Origin: Luscinia megarhynchos | Taxonomy: Eukaryota; Chordata; Aves; Passeriformes; Turdidae | Reading direction: 5' to 3' | DNA: 64,000 nt | Assembly: GCA_034336665.1 (NCBI GenBank) | Contig: JAPFBE010000003.1 | Location: 61,175,352-61,239,351, forward strand | Shown here: positions 13,192-23,575 of the stretch, piece by piece | Layout: each line of letters opens with the position of its first letter | How positions within the stretch are numbered: position 1 is the first letter of the stretch | Program-made: the position numbers and the translations under genes | Notes under the pieces: generated by a model | Databases searched by the model: none | Told to the model about the DNA's origin: nothing | What the model saw: the letters and a program-made list of their open reading frames with translations, nothing else

Positions 13192-13241
13192 CTCCAGTGC
13201 ACATCTGGAACTCTGCAGTGCACATCTGGAGCTCTCCAGTG
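13192..13241. repeat. Short 21-bp tandem repeat
   Basis: The unit CTCTGCAGTGCACATCTGGAG (13211-13231) is preceded by a near copy (13192-13210) and followed by a partial third (13232-13241). This is a local slippage or duplication product. Confidence 0.75.
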
Positions 13242-13730
13242 AGCCCCTCTCCCTGTTCTGACTCTCAGGACACAGAGGTGGGAAACACTTTGGTGTGGTC
13301 ATGGCCCTGCACCCTCTTTCCTCTGGCACAGAGCACTCAGTAAAACGCCACGGGCCATGAGTGAAGACAACAGGCTTGATTCAGGCAGCTGAAAGCAAAC
13401 CTTGCTTTTGCCTCTAGGCCTGAGCAGCTTCCCCTTTGGGGAGCACAGAGGAAAGACATGACTCAGCTGCTCTCATCTCACATGTTGCAAAGCCCATGTT
13501 ATTCAACAAGGATGTCACCAGAGGAAAGCCATTCCAGAAACACAAGTGAATCCTAGGTGGGGGGATGATGTGGTGTTAGAGGTGTGGAGATTTTGAGAAG
13601 GGAAGGTGTTAAGGGCATCATATCTGAATGTCTCATATGGAAGCCCAGGGCTTCTGGATAGAAACAAACACCAAGGAGGCTGCCTGAATGGGACCACTTC
13701 CTGCAGGCACCCTTGTTCCTTCCCCAAGCA
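13242..13730. other. Non-coding single-copy DNA
   Basis: Nothing is recognised. The large minus-strand open frame 13515-14030 runs through A-rich simple sequence and encodes low-complexity text, so I do not call a gene. Confidence 0.5.
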
Positions 13731-13770
13731 CTTTTTCACTACCTTTTCACTTTTCACTGACTTTTTCACT
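13731..13770. repeat. CTTTTTCACT tandem motif cluster
   Basis: Four copies of CTTTT(T)CACT lie within 40 bases (13731, 13743, 13750 and 13761). On the minus strand they read as repeated AGTGAAAA words. Either a small tandem repeat or a clustered binding motif is possible. Confidence 0.7.
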
Positions 13771-13902
13771 TCTGCTTCTCTCCACGGGACCTTGCTGTGT
13801 CCCTGCTTGCTGTATTGGATTTCAGCATCTACACACTGACTTGCTGTGGTCAAGATTTCACTTCTTGTAAAACTGTAAAAGGGTGGTTCAAGATGCTGTA
13901 TT

Positions 13903-13938
13903 AAAAAAAAAGAAAAAAGAAAAAAGAAAAAAAGAGAG
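13903..13938. repeat. A-rich (AAAAAAG)n simple repeat
   Basis: This is an A run broken by regularly spaced G. It explains the phenylalanine/leucine-rich stretch in the minus-strand open frame crossing it. Confidence 0.9.
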
Positions 13939-14199
13939 TTTATAGCAATCAGAACAATAAATTCAGAAGTGCAGGAATTCTTCAAGGGGAAGGTGATGAT
14001 CGTTTTAGCTTTACTAGTGTTGCATACCATTGCTGGCTCTATTTAGAAAGTGGTAGGGGGTTGCCTCATCTCTTGTAGTATGACAATTCATGCTACCTGA
14101 GCACTTCCCACAGAGCAGACGTGGTTTTGCAATTTCATTTTCCTGTTCATTTTTCCTCCCTGGCCCACTGGGAAATCCCTGCAGCAAGCACAGAGCTGT

Positions 14200-14200
<1 letters not shown>
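13939..14200. other. Non-coding spacer between simple repeats
   Basis: No gene, repeat family or RNA gene is recognised between the A-rich repeat and the CA microsatellite. Confidence 0.5.

Positions 14201-14201
<1 letters not shown>

Positions 14202-14247
<46 letters not shown>
14202..14247. repeat. (CA)n microsatellite
   Basis: An uninterrupted AC dinucleotide run of about 23 units is followed by CACGTGG. It gives the repetitive threonine/histidine and cysteine/valine frames on the two strands, which are not genes. Confidence 0.98.
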
Positions 14248-14250
<3 letters not shown>

Positions 14251-15799
14251 GCAGGGGCCAGTGCCAGCCCTGAGCAGGGGATGGGGACAGAGCATCTCTG
14301 AATCAGGTGCCTGCTGCATCACACAAAGGGTCTGCATGCAATGTGCTGCTTTTGTGTGGCCCATGGGTGGGGGCAGCTCTGGCACCCTCTCAGCCCCACA
14401 CCTGGAAGACAAGAGGTGACCAGGATGATGTGGTGAAGGAAGAGGATCAGGGAAGTGCACTTAGGGATAAAGCTGTCATCTGTGGAGATCTATGGTGCAG
14501 CCAGAGCGGTGGCATCCTCTGAACTCTGGTCTGGCTCTGGGAAGCTGCTGGGTAGCAAAGCAGTGCAAGCAGGTCTTCTGCACTTCTTCCAGCCTGGTCC
14601 CTCACAAGGCATTTCCCCACAATGTTTTTGGATACCATCACCTCCAAGAACTCTGACAGGGCAAACAATGCCTGTGTGTTTTAGCCTGACTGATGCCCCA
14701 ACACGCATCTCAGGACCCTTGTGGTGCTGTGTGATACCAGATATACTGTGCAAGCCCTGACTTGAGTGAGTTTTGCTTTTGAAGCTATTCAAAACAATTA
14801 CTTCCAATGCACTTGTGCAGCTGCAGAAGGGCAATAATGTGAGCTAAAGAGGTGATGTCCAGTCCAGAACAGCAGGTCAACATCTCCTGCTCCATTTCAA
14901 GGTTCCTGGTATCTAGGACCAAAAGCAGCATACTTGCTTTCTTCCCCACCTTTTTTCCCTTTAGCCTGCACTCTCTAACAGCCTAGATTCCCTGCCACTG
15001 GCTATCCCAGCAGCCCTCCCAGCAGCCACAGCTGGCATCTCTTGACAGCACCTACCACCTCAGATCTATATCTGCTGACTTTTATTGATTCTTCCCCCAC
15101 CCTTTCTTGGTTCCCAGAAATAACAATTGTGGCTTGTCTGTGAGCAAATGAGCAGCGTGAGGACTTACTAAGAAAAACATTGAAAACAGAGGTTAAAAAA
15201 AAAAGGAAAAAAAGCCCAGAATGTGACTCCTGGCATTTGGAAGGAGCCAGATCTGTGCAGAGAAACATGGAAACTCACAGTGGGAGCTGGCAGAGGCAGC
15301 CAAGTTGCATGCGTCACTGGGTTGAGTAGGGTCCCAGAGCAAGCAGGTGACTCCTCCAGTGAGGAATGTCAGCACCAAGCACAGGCAGCAGGTACTGGAC
15401 TGAAAATCCTGGTGTGTCAGGCAGTGAGGAGACTGAATGTACTAAGGATAGGCAGGGAGGAGAAGGAAGGAGATCCCATGCTCACTGGGGGCTACCAGGT
15501 CCCCATCATCTATGCTGGCCCCTGGCCCTTCCCTCCCCAGCTCAGTGCATGCTGAGGTCAAAGACAAGGGTCTGATGCAGAGAGAACCTCTGGACACCAG
15601 TCAAGTGAAAGAAATGCAGTGTGAGCCCAAGGCTGTATAGAAGGGTGGGAGGCAGCATGTGTGGAGACACCAAGAAGGGAGAAGGAAAATGCTGTAGGTA
15701 TGCCTGTGGTAGAGCCACAGGAGGTCAAACCAGGGAAAGACAGGGTCTGAAACAGCAGAACCAGGCCAGACTTAACTGCATCACTGAAGCCATGAGTCA
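14248..15799. other. Non-coding single-copy DNA
   Basis: No gene or repeat family is recognised. The sequence is more GC-rich than its surroundings but CpG-poor, so it is not a CpG island. Many short frames overlap on both strands. A short A-rich tract sits at 15195-15211. Confidence 0.45.
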
Positions 15800-16125
15800 G
15801 TTGTGTGAGGTTCAACAAGGAAAAGTAACAGGTTCTGTTCTTGGGTCACAACAGCCCCTGCAGTGCTGCAGGCTGGGGCAGAGTGGCTGAAAAGCTGCCC
15901 AGCAGAAAAAGGCCTGGGGGTGCTGGCCAACAGTAGCTGAACATGAGCCAGGTGGCCCAGGTGGCCAAGAAGGCCAAAGGTACCCTGGCCTTCAACAGTG
16001 TGGCCAGCAGGACAGGGCAGTGATTGTCCCCCTGTATGGGCACTGGTGTGGCCACACCTCAAATCCTGTGTTCAGTTTTGTTTGCTCATTGCAAACAAGG
16101 CATTGAGGTGCTGGGGTCCAGTGTC
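15800..16125 (+). mobile_element. CR1 LINE fragment, reverse-transcriptase C-terminal region, sense
   Basis: Characteristic CR1 coding text is present in order: 'GAGGTTCAACAAGGAAAAGT', 'CTTGGGTCACAACAGCCCCT', 'GCTGAACATGAGCCAGGTGG', 'GGCCAAGAAGGCCAAAGGTA', 'TGTGGCCAGCAGGACAGGGC', 'ATTGTCCCCCTGTATGGGCA' and 'CATTGAGGTGCTGG'. This is the end of ORF2, after the RT domain. The fragment breaks off before the 3' UTR, so it is internal and not a normal 3'-anchored copy. It carries small deletions against the family (for example a shortened segment after ATGAGCCAG) and is dead. The minus-strand frames at 15781-16062 are antisense shadows. Confidence 0.92.
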
Positions 16126-16620
16126 ATCCCTATAATTGCATTTGGGTACAATGTTTGTGTACAAAGACCTAAATCTTTGCTGCTATGATTTCTTTCCTCC
16201 ATAATTAAACATAATTATAGGTGGATGTCTTGTTCATTGCTCATGTCACATGAGTGCTTTTTCTCATGGACTTCTTGACATCTCCTGAAAGTGAGTTACC
16301 CCCTCCTCAATCCTGTTGGCATAGGAGAAAAGAGGAGATTCTGCCTCAGTTCCTGTTACAACAAAGGCAGACAGATTTTGCTGACCTCCAGTATTGTTGG
16401 TGTATTCTCAAGGCAAGTAATTTTTAGGGCTCTGCTGCCTTTGAGTGGGAAAAGTATTATGAAAACTTTTATTCTCCCCTTTGGTAGGAGCTTATTGCAA
16501 CACACAGCACCATGACTTTCAAATAACAAGGTAATTGCATCATCACCTAATCAGTTGCCTTAGTAACAGATTTCCTAAATTTCCCTGTTGCTTTTGCATG
16601 TTCATAAGTATGAAAATTAG
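16126..16620. promoter_or_regulatory. Candidate conserved non-coding block
   Basis: Repeat-free AT-rich DNA with two dense patches of homeodomain-like cores: TAATTAAACATAATTATAGG near 16202, and AATTGCATCATCACCTAATC near 16531. The enhancer role is inference from motif density only. Confidence 0.18.
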
Positions 16621-16923
16621 GTGTGGGAGAAGGCAAGGAAACAAAAGGAAATCCAAGGCTTTGTAAGATGTGGTCCTCGATGGGAAAGCACCCATAAGGA
16701 AGTTTGCTGATGGCCTGTTCTTTGTTTACTCACCTCTTTGTGGCTGTGGCCCCCCAGTGACATGGCAGCAGCTGGTGTTGGCTAAACTGTGGAGGGAGGG
16801 GACAAATCTGGAAAATTACTGGCACCTTCCTCACAAGGTTTGGAGAGAATTAGATTTTGGGCAAACTTTTTTATTTGTAAATTCCAAGGGAGAGCTGAGG
16901 TGGAGCTGGGAACCCAGCAGATA
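16621..16923. other. Non-coding single-copy DNA
   Basis: No feature is recognised. The frame at 16670-16924 stops where the next CR1 piece starts and has no motif. Confidence 0.5.
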
Positions 16924-16985
16924 ATGAATCATGGAATCATTTATGTTAGAAAAGACCTTTAATATCATAAAGTCCAACCATTAAT
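16924..16985 (-). mobile_element. CR1 LINE 3' tail, antisense
   Basis: The reverse complement of the CR1 terminal segment reads AATCATGGAATCATTTATGT, then TTAGAAAAGACCTTTAATAT and AAAGTCCAACCATTAA. Only about 60 bases remain. Confidence 0.88.
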
Positions 16986-18035
16986 TTACAATCTTAAGAA
17001 AGCTTGGAGTAAAAGGCCTGGGTGTTCGAGTGCTGCCTAATCATCATTGCTTGATTCAGCAAAGGTTGGGTAAATGACATTTCCCTGGAATTTGCAGGAA
17101 GTGTTCCAGATCAGCTCCTGTTCAACACAGATTTAGATGACTCCTCCGATGTTCACATTTGAAGGAGGCTCTAGAAATGCTGCTGCTTGCAGTTTCAAGG
17201 GCATTTCTCCAGGCAGATGCACTGCAGCTCAGTAACCAGCAGCCTTTCAAATCTGACACTGAGCTTCAACAAGCATTTTCAGCTTTTCTTGAGCTAGCCT
17301 CAGATGAGGAACCATGCAGTCTGGACCTGGAAAGGCTGCTCTCCTCCTTTCTGGCAAGCTTCACTGTAGAAATATGAGTTGGGGGACAAGGGGAAGGTGC
17401 TGGATGAACTCAGAACCAGCATCCAGGCCAGGTGTAATGGTCTGGGAGCAGCAATCCTTGGGGAGGGATGGGAGCTTGTCCATGTGGGCGTGAGTCCTGC
17501 TTATCCTGATGGAGCCTGCCTTGCCTGGAGATGGGATAACAAGATTCTCTCCATCCTGGACAATCACAGTTGCAGACCCCTGAGTCTGTGAAGCCCTGAA
17601 CTTCACTTCCTGGTTGACTTTAGGGGACACAGTGTGTGGAGGCATTGTGGGAAATGGTTTCTTCTAGTACTGCTCACAGTTTGTTATGTAGTTGTCTTCA
17701 AGGAGGGAGCTAAGGGCACCAGTGAGGTGCCCAGACTCCCCACCTTGCCCAACACTGCCAGTACACAACTTTGAGACCTCTCCCATCAAGAACAAGCAAC
17801 TGACAACAACCTCAGAGTTATTTTTATCATGTAAACCCACCCCAGGTGATAAGGCTGAGAACAAGCTCCAGTCACACATTCTAAAGTACAGCTGCAACTA
17901 CCCTGTAACAACCCATGTGTGGGAAGAGAGCAAAGGCTACAGAGTTAGATTGGGAAACACAGCAGGCACATGGCCACTGTGATGTGGCTGTGAGAGCTGG
18001 AGTCTTGTTTTCAATTCCCATGTTTAGTCCTGAAC
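16986..18035. other. Non-coding single-copy DNA
   Basis: No gene is recognised. The 72-codon frame at 17159-17377 gives acidic, leucine-rich text that looks superficially protein-like, but it has no named domain and no clear splice context. Confidence 0.45.
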
Positions 18036-18270
18036 TGAGTAATATGCATTTGAGAACTAAAAGGTGAATGTTGAATACAATGAATTAAGAAAGCACAGCA
18101 TACAGAGAGCTCTGTAATTATATCATCAGAGAATATCATGTACACTGTGCAACGCTATGATTCACGATGTTACAAGTAAATAACAGGAGATTAAAAACGT
18201 TCTGGGGTTCTCATCTGTAATGTAGCCCAGTTTAAGGTTATACTTATCAAAATTATCAGTGGAAAAACAC
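18036..18270. promoter_or_regulatory. Candidate conserved non-coding block
   Basis: AT-rich, repeat-free sequence that keeps several CpGs (near 18153, 18165 and 18199) despite CpG depletion around it. It contains TAATTATATC and ATGCATTTGA words. CpG retention inside AT-rich DNA is compatible with selective constraint, but this is inference. Confidence 0.22.
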
Positions 18271-20555
18271 TATTTCAGAGCTGAGTCACAGAGTCACACT
18301 AAGTCAGAAATGAAGGTCTTGCTGGGAAAGCTGGGCTTTGTTACCACAAGCAAGGCCATGAAGTATCCCCAGGGACTACCACATATTGAAAATACTAGGG
18401 AAAACATTACCAGATCTCTTGGGAATGGCTGTGAGAAGTGGGTTTATTCCTATTTTACAGACCACTGTCTTGAAAAGCAATTCCTCAAGGATAAAGGACA
18501 AGGTATGCCCTGTGCCAGAGGAGTAGCAGGGCATATCCCTGCCCCTGCTCAATCTGGCAGGCACACTGCCTTTAGTGGGTACCAGCTCCCTTCACCCAGA
18601 CAAGCACTTCTCTTTTCACAGCTAACCAGATAGGAGAGAGTTTTCTCTCTGTGTTGTTAGGAAAGGCTTCAGCAAATACTCAATGTCAACTGGCAGGAAT
18701 CATCATCCCTGGGAGCTGCTTTGATGACTTGGATGTGTACATGAGAAAGTCACCCTACAGAAGGGTGGGAGGATGGGAAACAAGGTCCTGAACCTACACA
18801 CCAATTTCATCTCCCTGTGTTGGAAATTATAAGAAATCATTTCAGGAATCCAGGCACAAACTTGCCACAGAAAAAAGACAGTGCAAATAAAAGAAACCTT
18901 GATGATATGGGACAGTATTTTCCCTGTATATTAAGCTGAAGAAGAAGGATGTTATATGTGGAACAATTGATATCTGAAATAAGGCCAGAAATGGATTTGA
19001 CTGTAAACAAAGGAAATACTAGAACAGGATGTTTAAGGAACTTAATGTTTGTATGAATTTTTACAGCTAATTTGAGAGGTATTAACCTCCAGCTTGGTAG
19101 TTAGGCAAAATACTGAGCAGGGGAGGCAGAGAGCTGAATGCAAGGGGGTTGATGACCTGTGAGAAGTCTCAGAAGGTGCAACACTGACAGTGAGCTGAGT
19201 ATCAATGAGTTCTTTGCAGCAGCACCTGTGGGAGAGCCAGAGGTCCCTGCCTGCATTGCAGCTCCATTCCAGTGGTCACTGCAGGGTGGCAGAGAGCCCT
19301 GCTGGTGCTCTGCTTTCCCCTGGGGCAGGAGAGGCATGGTGAAAGGGGGCCCTGTCTCCACAGCTGCCAGCATTCAGAATTAGACATGATTACAAGTTTT
19401 CTTGCTGCCAGAGATGCTCACTACTCACCTCTCAGGCCTCTCAGTATTAACTACCTTCAATAAATCCCAGGCTTTGCACAGATTCAAGGTATTTAATGGT
19501 ACTGTTGGTCCAGGAAAATGATCTCCCTTAGTGGCAAAGTTGTCTGTGGATCACTGGGTTCCTGCATCCTTGGTCTACCAGAGTGGACTGAGAAATTCAG
19601 AGGCATTTCACCCAGGCCCCATCATTGCTATTGCAAACACAAGAAATGGATATTAAACCAGTGAGTGGACAGCCATGTGTGATGTGTTCATCCAAATAGG
19701 CCATAGCATTTGTTGTGCTAAACCCATGAAGAAAATTGCTAGCACAACTGGGCACATTTCAACTACCAGCTGAATCTCTGCCCTTCCAGCCAGCAAGCCT
19801 GCAGCTGGATGCAAGGTCTGGCACAGGAAAATACACATTGAGCTGAAGTTCTTTGGCAGCTCCTAGATCTGTAGGGGTGAAGCATGCCATTGCTGCTGAC
19901 TCCAGGAACTAATGGGATCTGGGGATGCTGCTCCAGCCAGCTCAACATGCTCCTAAAGGTACACAGCTGTGGCCAGCAAACTGTGAGGTGTGCTCCAAGG
20001 AAAACCTTCCTGCCTTTCCCCTTGCTCCCAAAATGACTGACTTGTGGATTCATGCAGATATCAGAGATCAAAGCTCAACAAGAGACCCCAGAGACTGTCC
20101 AAGAGGAGGACAAAGATGTCTTCCCAAAGGCAGCACCTGGATAGAGTTGGTTAGCCAAGGCAGAGGTGTCCCAGGTGCAAAAGTCTTTATGGGCTTTCAC
20201 CTCCATACAAAAGCTGTATTTGACTCTTCTTGACCTGAAGCCAGCAAAAAGAAGAAAACAGCAATAGATTTCCTCACTGCAGTGAACGTTGTAGCAGAGC
20301 TTTGCTGACAGAAACCAGGCAAGTTAAAGGTGCTAAAGAGAGGTCAACAGTTCTGGCTTTTATTTCACCTCCAAGTTTTGATTCCAGACACAGTTCAGTG
20401 TTGTTACAGCTCTCTCTATTGATAAGAAAGGACTCAGGGTCAGCCAGTGATGTCAAGTGAACACTGAAGGACATTGCCATTGGGCTGCTGCTGGCCTAAG
20501 GCTCTGTCTCAGTTCTGTAATATCTCACCACAACCCTGTGGTAACTCTGGGGAAA
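18271..20555. other. Non-coding single-copy DNA
   Basis: No gene or repeat family is recognised. An AP-1-type word TGAGTCA lies near 18282. Open frames at 18259-18633, 19763-20071 and 19925-20233 have no domain I can name and overlap opposite-strand frames. Confidence 0.45.
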
Positions 20556-20760
20556 AGCCTGCTCACTAGAAACTTACCAATTAATGCACTGGAAACCTAA
20601 AAGTGTTTGTTCTTCAAGCTATTAAATAACAAGGGGGTGAAGTCTGTTTGTTGACAAGGTAATTAATAGTTGTTACATTAAACCAAAAAACAAAACAAGA
20701 GCTGGATTGCTAAAGTCAATTATCAAAGCTGGTTATAGTTTCATATACAACAAAGGAGAT
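20556..20760. promoter_or_regulatory. Candidate conserved non-coding block
   Basis: Repeat-free AT-rich stretch with AATTAATG, GGTAATTAATAGTTG and CAATTATCAAAGC words typical of homeodomain and TCF-like sites. The regulatory role is inference. Confidence 0.18.
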
Positions 20761-21639
20761 TGCCATAGAACAAATGCCAGTTTGGAAGAAGAAGGAGAAA
20801 GGGATGGTTCCCCCCTTGCTTGTCCTTTGAGGAATGGCAGTGGTAAATGAGCTGTTTGGAGGTGCCCCAAGCCTTTAGCACCATCCAGATGTGGCTGCTT
20901 TTGGAAAGAGACACCCCAAACAGCACTGCTGTGATGTAGGTAATAAATGCTACTTAGTGCTACGAATGGTGCAGAGATGCTGTTGTGCAGAAAAGATACT
21001 TCCAAGGTATTTTTGCAGCCATTCCCAGTGAAATAAAAGTGACCCTTGTAAAGGAAAGAGAGGGCTCAGTATTCCTTATATCAGCTATGTCCTTATGAGC
21101 CATGTCCTCCTCAGCCTTTCATGTAAGGGAGGAGGTTTTGGTGACCCTTGGATGCCTCGTGTGGTCTATGTATCCTGCAGCAGTGCCAGGAAGGGAACTG
21201 CTGAGGGCATCCCCAGCAATGGGGAATCCTCAGCTGCATTGCAGGGCAGTGCCTTCCACACCTGCCCCTCTTTGTGCAGCTATCACCCAAGGAGGAGGGA
21301 GCAGCAGAATCCCCAGCCAGCCTCTGCCTGCCCGTGTCTCAGCACAGCAGGCTGGCTGGCCCCTCCAAGCAGCTCCTCTCTGACTGCCAGCAGAGCCCAC
21401 GTCTGGGAAAGGAGCTTTAGCAAGGTCAGGCTGCGGTGAAACTGCTTTTCTGCAGCACACTGCACAGATGCGAGCTGACACGGGGAGCTGCAAAGCATCC
21501 TTCCACTGTACCCTGATTTTCAGTGGCTTTTCCTCTTTTTTATCACCTAAAATAAAACTCTTATGGCAAGAGGGGGAAGTATCAGTCCTATGCCTCATAA
21601 ACCAGGCCTCTGATGCCGTTTGGAGCCATTCTGTTCCAT
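20761..21639. other. Non-coding single-copy DNA
   Basis: No gene is recognised. The GC-richer part at 21100-21430 has overlapping open frames on both strands but few CpGs, so I do not call a promoter or exon. Confidence 0.45.
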
Positions 21640-21850
21640 GATTAAAGCTGGGCTGGATATTTTATTCATAACAACCACGTTAGGCTTTTTTTTCTGATGT
21701 TTCTGCCACTTCCTCCTCAGACCCCCCCGCCCCCCTTTTGGGGGCATTGACGTGTATAATGATTTCCTCTCTGCAGGAGCAGAGTTCATAGTATAGGAAT
21801 AAACACGCAGTTTAGCCAAGCATGAATACATGACTTTAATTCATATTTTA
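21640..21850. promoter_or_regulatory. Candidate conserved block with C-run/G-run hairpin
   Basis: Within AT-rich sequence, a C-rich tract at 21722-21735 is followed by TTTT and five G (21740-21744), which can pair back on the C run. Nearby CpGs (ACCACGTTAG, TTGACGTGTA, AACACGCAGT) are retained. The ACGT cores resemble CREB or bHLH half-sites. Function is inference. Confidence 0.2.
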
Positions 21851-23352
21851 AAACAAGGCAAGTCCAGATCATGGACAAGCAGATCATGTGGTTGCAGTTG
21901 AATCTTAGGCATCAAAACACATTTACAGGGCAGGATCCTAATGGAAGTGGCAGAAAAGGAGCAGGGCACGAGCTGTCTGCCTCTGGCAGCTACCTGTCCA
22001 GATCCTGCCTTTGCCATTAGTGACCTTGTCAGGACATAACCCTGCACTGCTTTCCTTGTTCAACACATGGACTTAATTTTGGTAAGTTTAAAAAGGCATG
22101 GAAAGGAGATGAGCTCGCTTTGGCTAAGGAGGTGAGGATCTGAAGAGGCTGTTGAGTCACCTGGAAGCAAAAAAGCATGAAAATGAAATGACAAGATCTT
22201 TCATTGTCTGCCAGTCAGCCAGGGATCCTGAGAGCACCTGAGTGGGTGCTCCTTCATACCTGCAAAAACCCGAGGCAAAACTTGAGAAGGAAGGAAATGT
22301 TCTGCAGAAAAAGAAATGTAGCTTTGAAAGAATGAAGAGTAAGACAGTCTGGTAAAGTGAGGAAATGCAAACAATCTTGAGAGCTTTCAGAGGCATGAGA
22401 ATGTTGCACAGAACAGTCTCGTTCCTGCAAAGACATGCAGTTAACGTTAGAGGCAGAGCAGCCCCGTGGGACAAATCCGAGCACACATTTCTATTTCTGC
22501 CACATTACCACATCTGCTTGTGGGCTTAAATGCCACCTTGGCAATGTGAAAGGTGGACAAGTCAGCATCTCTGGAAATCTAGAATTGGGACTGATCACTT
22601 GGTGCTCCTGCATGGATGGCAAAGCTCCCCAAAGAGACCTCGCATTCCTCCCCCACTAGAGTAGGTGTGGGGTGTAAACAAGGCATGAACAGCTTCAGGA
22701 GTCACATCAAATACATGCCTGAAGCAGCTCACACAAGCAGCAAACAGCATGCAAAGACTCAAAATCAGCTGCATCCTGAGAGCTGAATCCTTTACCCATT
22801 AGTTACCCAGGGTTACGAGTGCAGGAATTGCTCAGTGAGCTGCAGGCACAATATGCAAGTCTTGTTTATCTGGGGAAATGTGTCCTTCATCCCCTTGCCT
22901 TTGTATGTCAATAACCCAGCTGCCCTTTGGCCTTTAGGGCATCATCCCACAGGCAAGAGACAGCATCATGTGTTTCAGGCTTCAAGAGTTCTGTGCCCCA
23001 GTGGCCTGATAAATAAGCACATGCCCAGCACCCACTCAGACGCTATCACAGGCAGGGCACCCACAGCTGGATTCACCCTGCCCTTATCTCCAGTGCGAGC
23101 TGTGTCCTTCCCTGAGGAGCAGCCAATTTTCGTGGCACCTGTAGAATAATTCACCCCGAGCTGTCCATCCCACCATCAAACTGGAAAGAAACAGGGTCAC
23201 CAGGGTTTGGGGAGAATGGAAGGTGGGAGCAGTAGATAGCCAGATGGGCAGCCTCATCAGCCTTGCTTCTTTAGCAAATCAAGCTAAAAATGATAACAGC
23301 AAGAGACAAATATTTGAGAAGCTGAGAATAAGGCATAAATGTCAATGATGTA
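21851..23352. other. Non-coding single-copy DNA
   Basis: No gene or repeat family is recognised. Short frames overlap on both strands without motifs. Confidence 0.45.
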
Positions 23353-23575
23353 TGTGAATCATAGGGCCTAAAAGGATGCCTGGGCTATCTCAGGCAACTG
23401 CATTGTGTTACTCCCTTCATACACCATCCTCAAGGACGGTTTGCTCTTTCTTTCCACCTACTCAATGGAAGGCTTGAGTTACCCTTTATTCATCTGGTCA
23501 CTGAACACACCCTCCAAACTTCCAACTGAATTTGTCTTACTTTCTTGGATAACTTCATTGAAACATGAACTTAGA
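23353..23575 (-). mobile_element. Possible ancient CR1-type LINE fragment, antisense
   Basis: The stretch opens with AATCATAGGGCC and shows CR1-like order afterwards, with ACACCATCCTCAAGGACG and a GAGTTACCC segment where the family has a 'CCTAGGTAACCC'-type block. The match is weak and heavily decayed, so this may be coincidental. Confidence 0.3.

Noticed and set aside
13515..14030. 171-codon minus-strand open frame
   Set aside because: Runs through the A-rich simple repeat and encodes phenylalanine/leucine low-complexity text.
17159..17377. 72-codon acidic, leucine-rich frame as an exon
   Set aside because: Looks protein-like but no family is recognised and no convincing acceptor/donor pair flanks it.
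21100..21430. Possible CpG island or promoter
   Set aside because: GC-richer but with few CpGs, and no core promoter elements or downstream gene.
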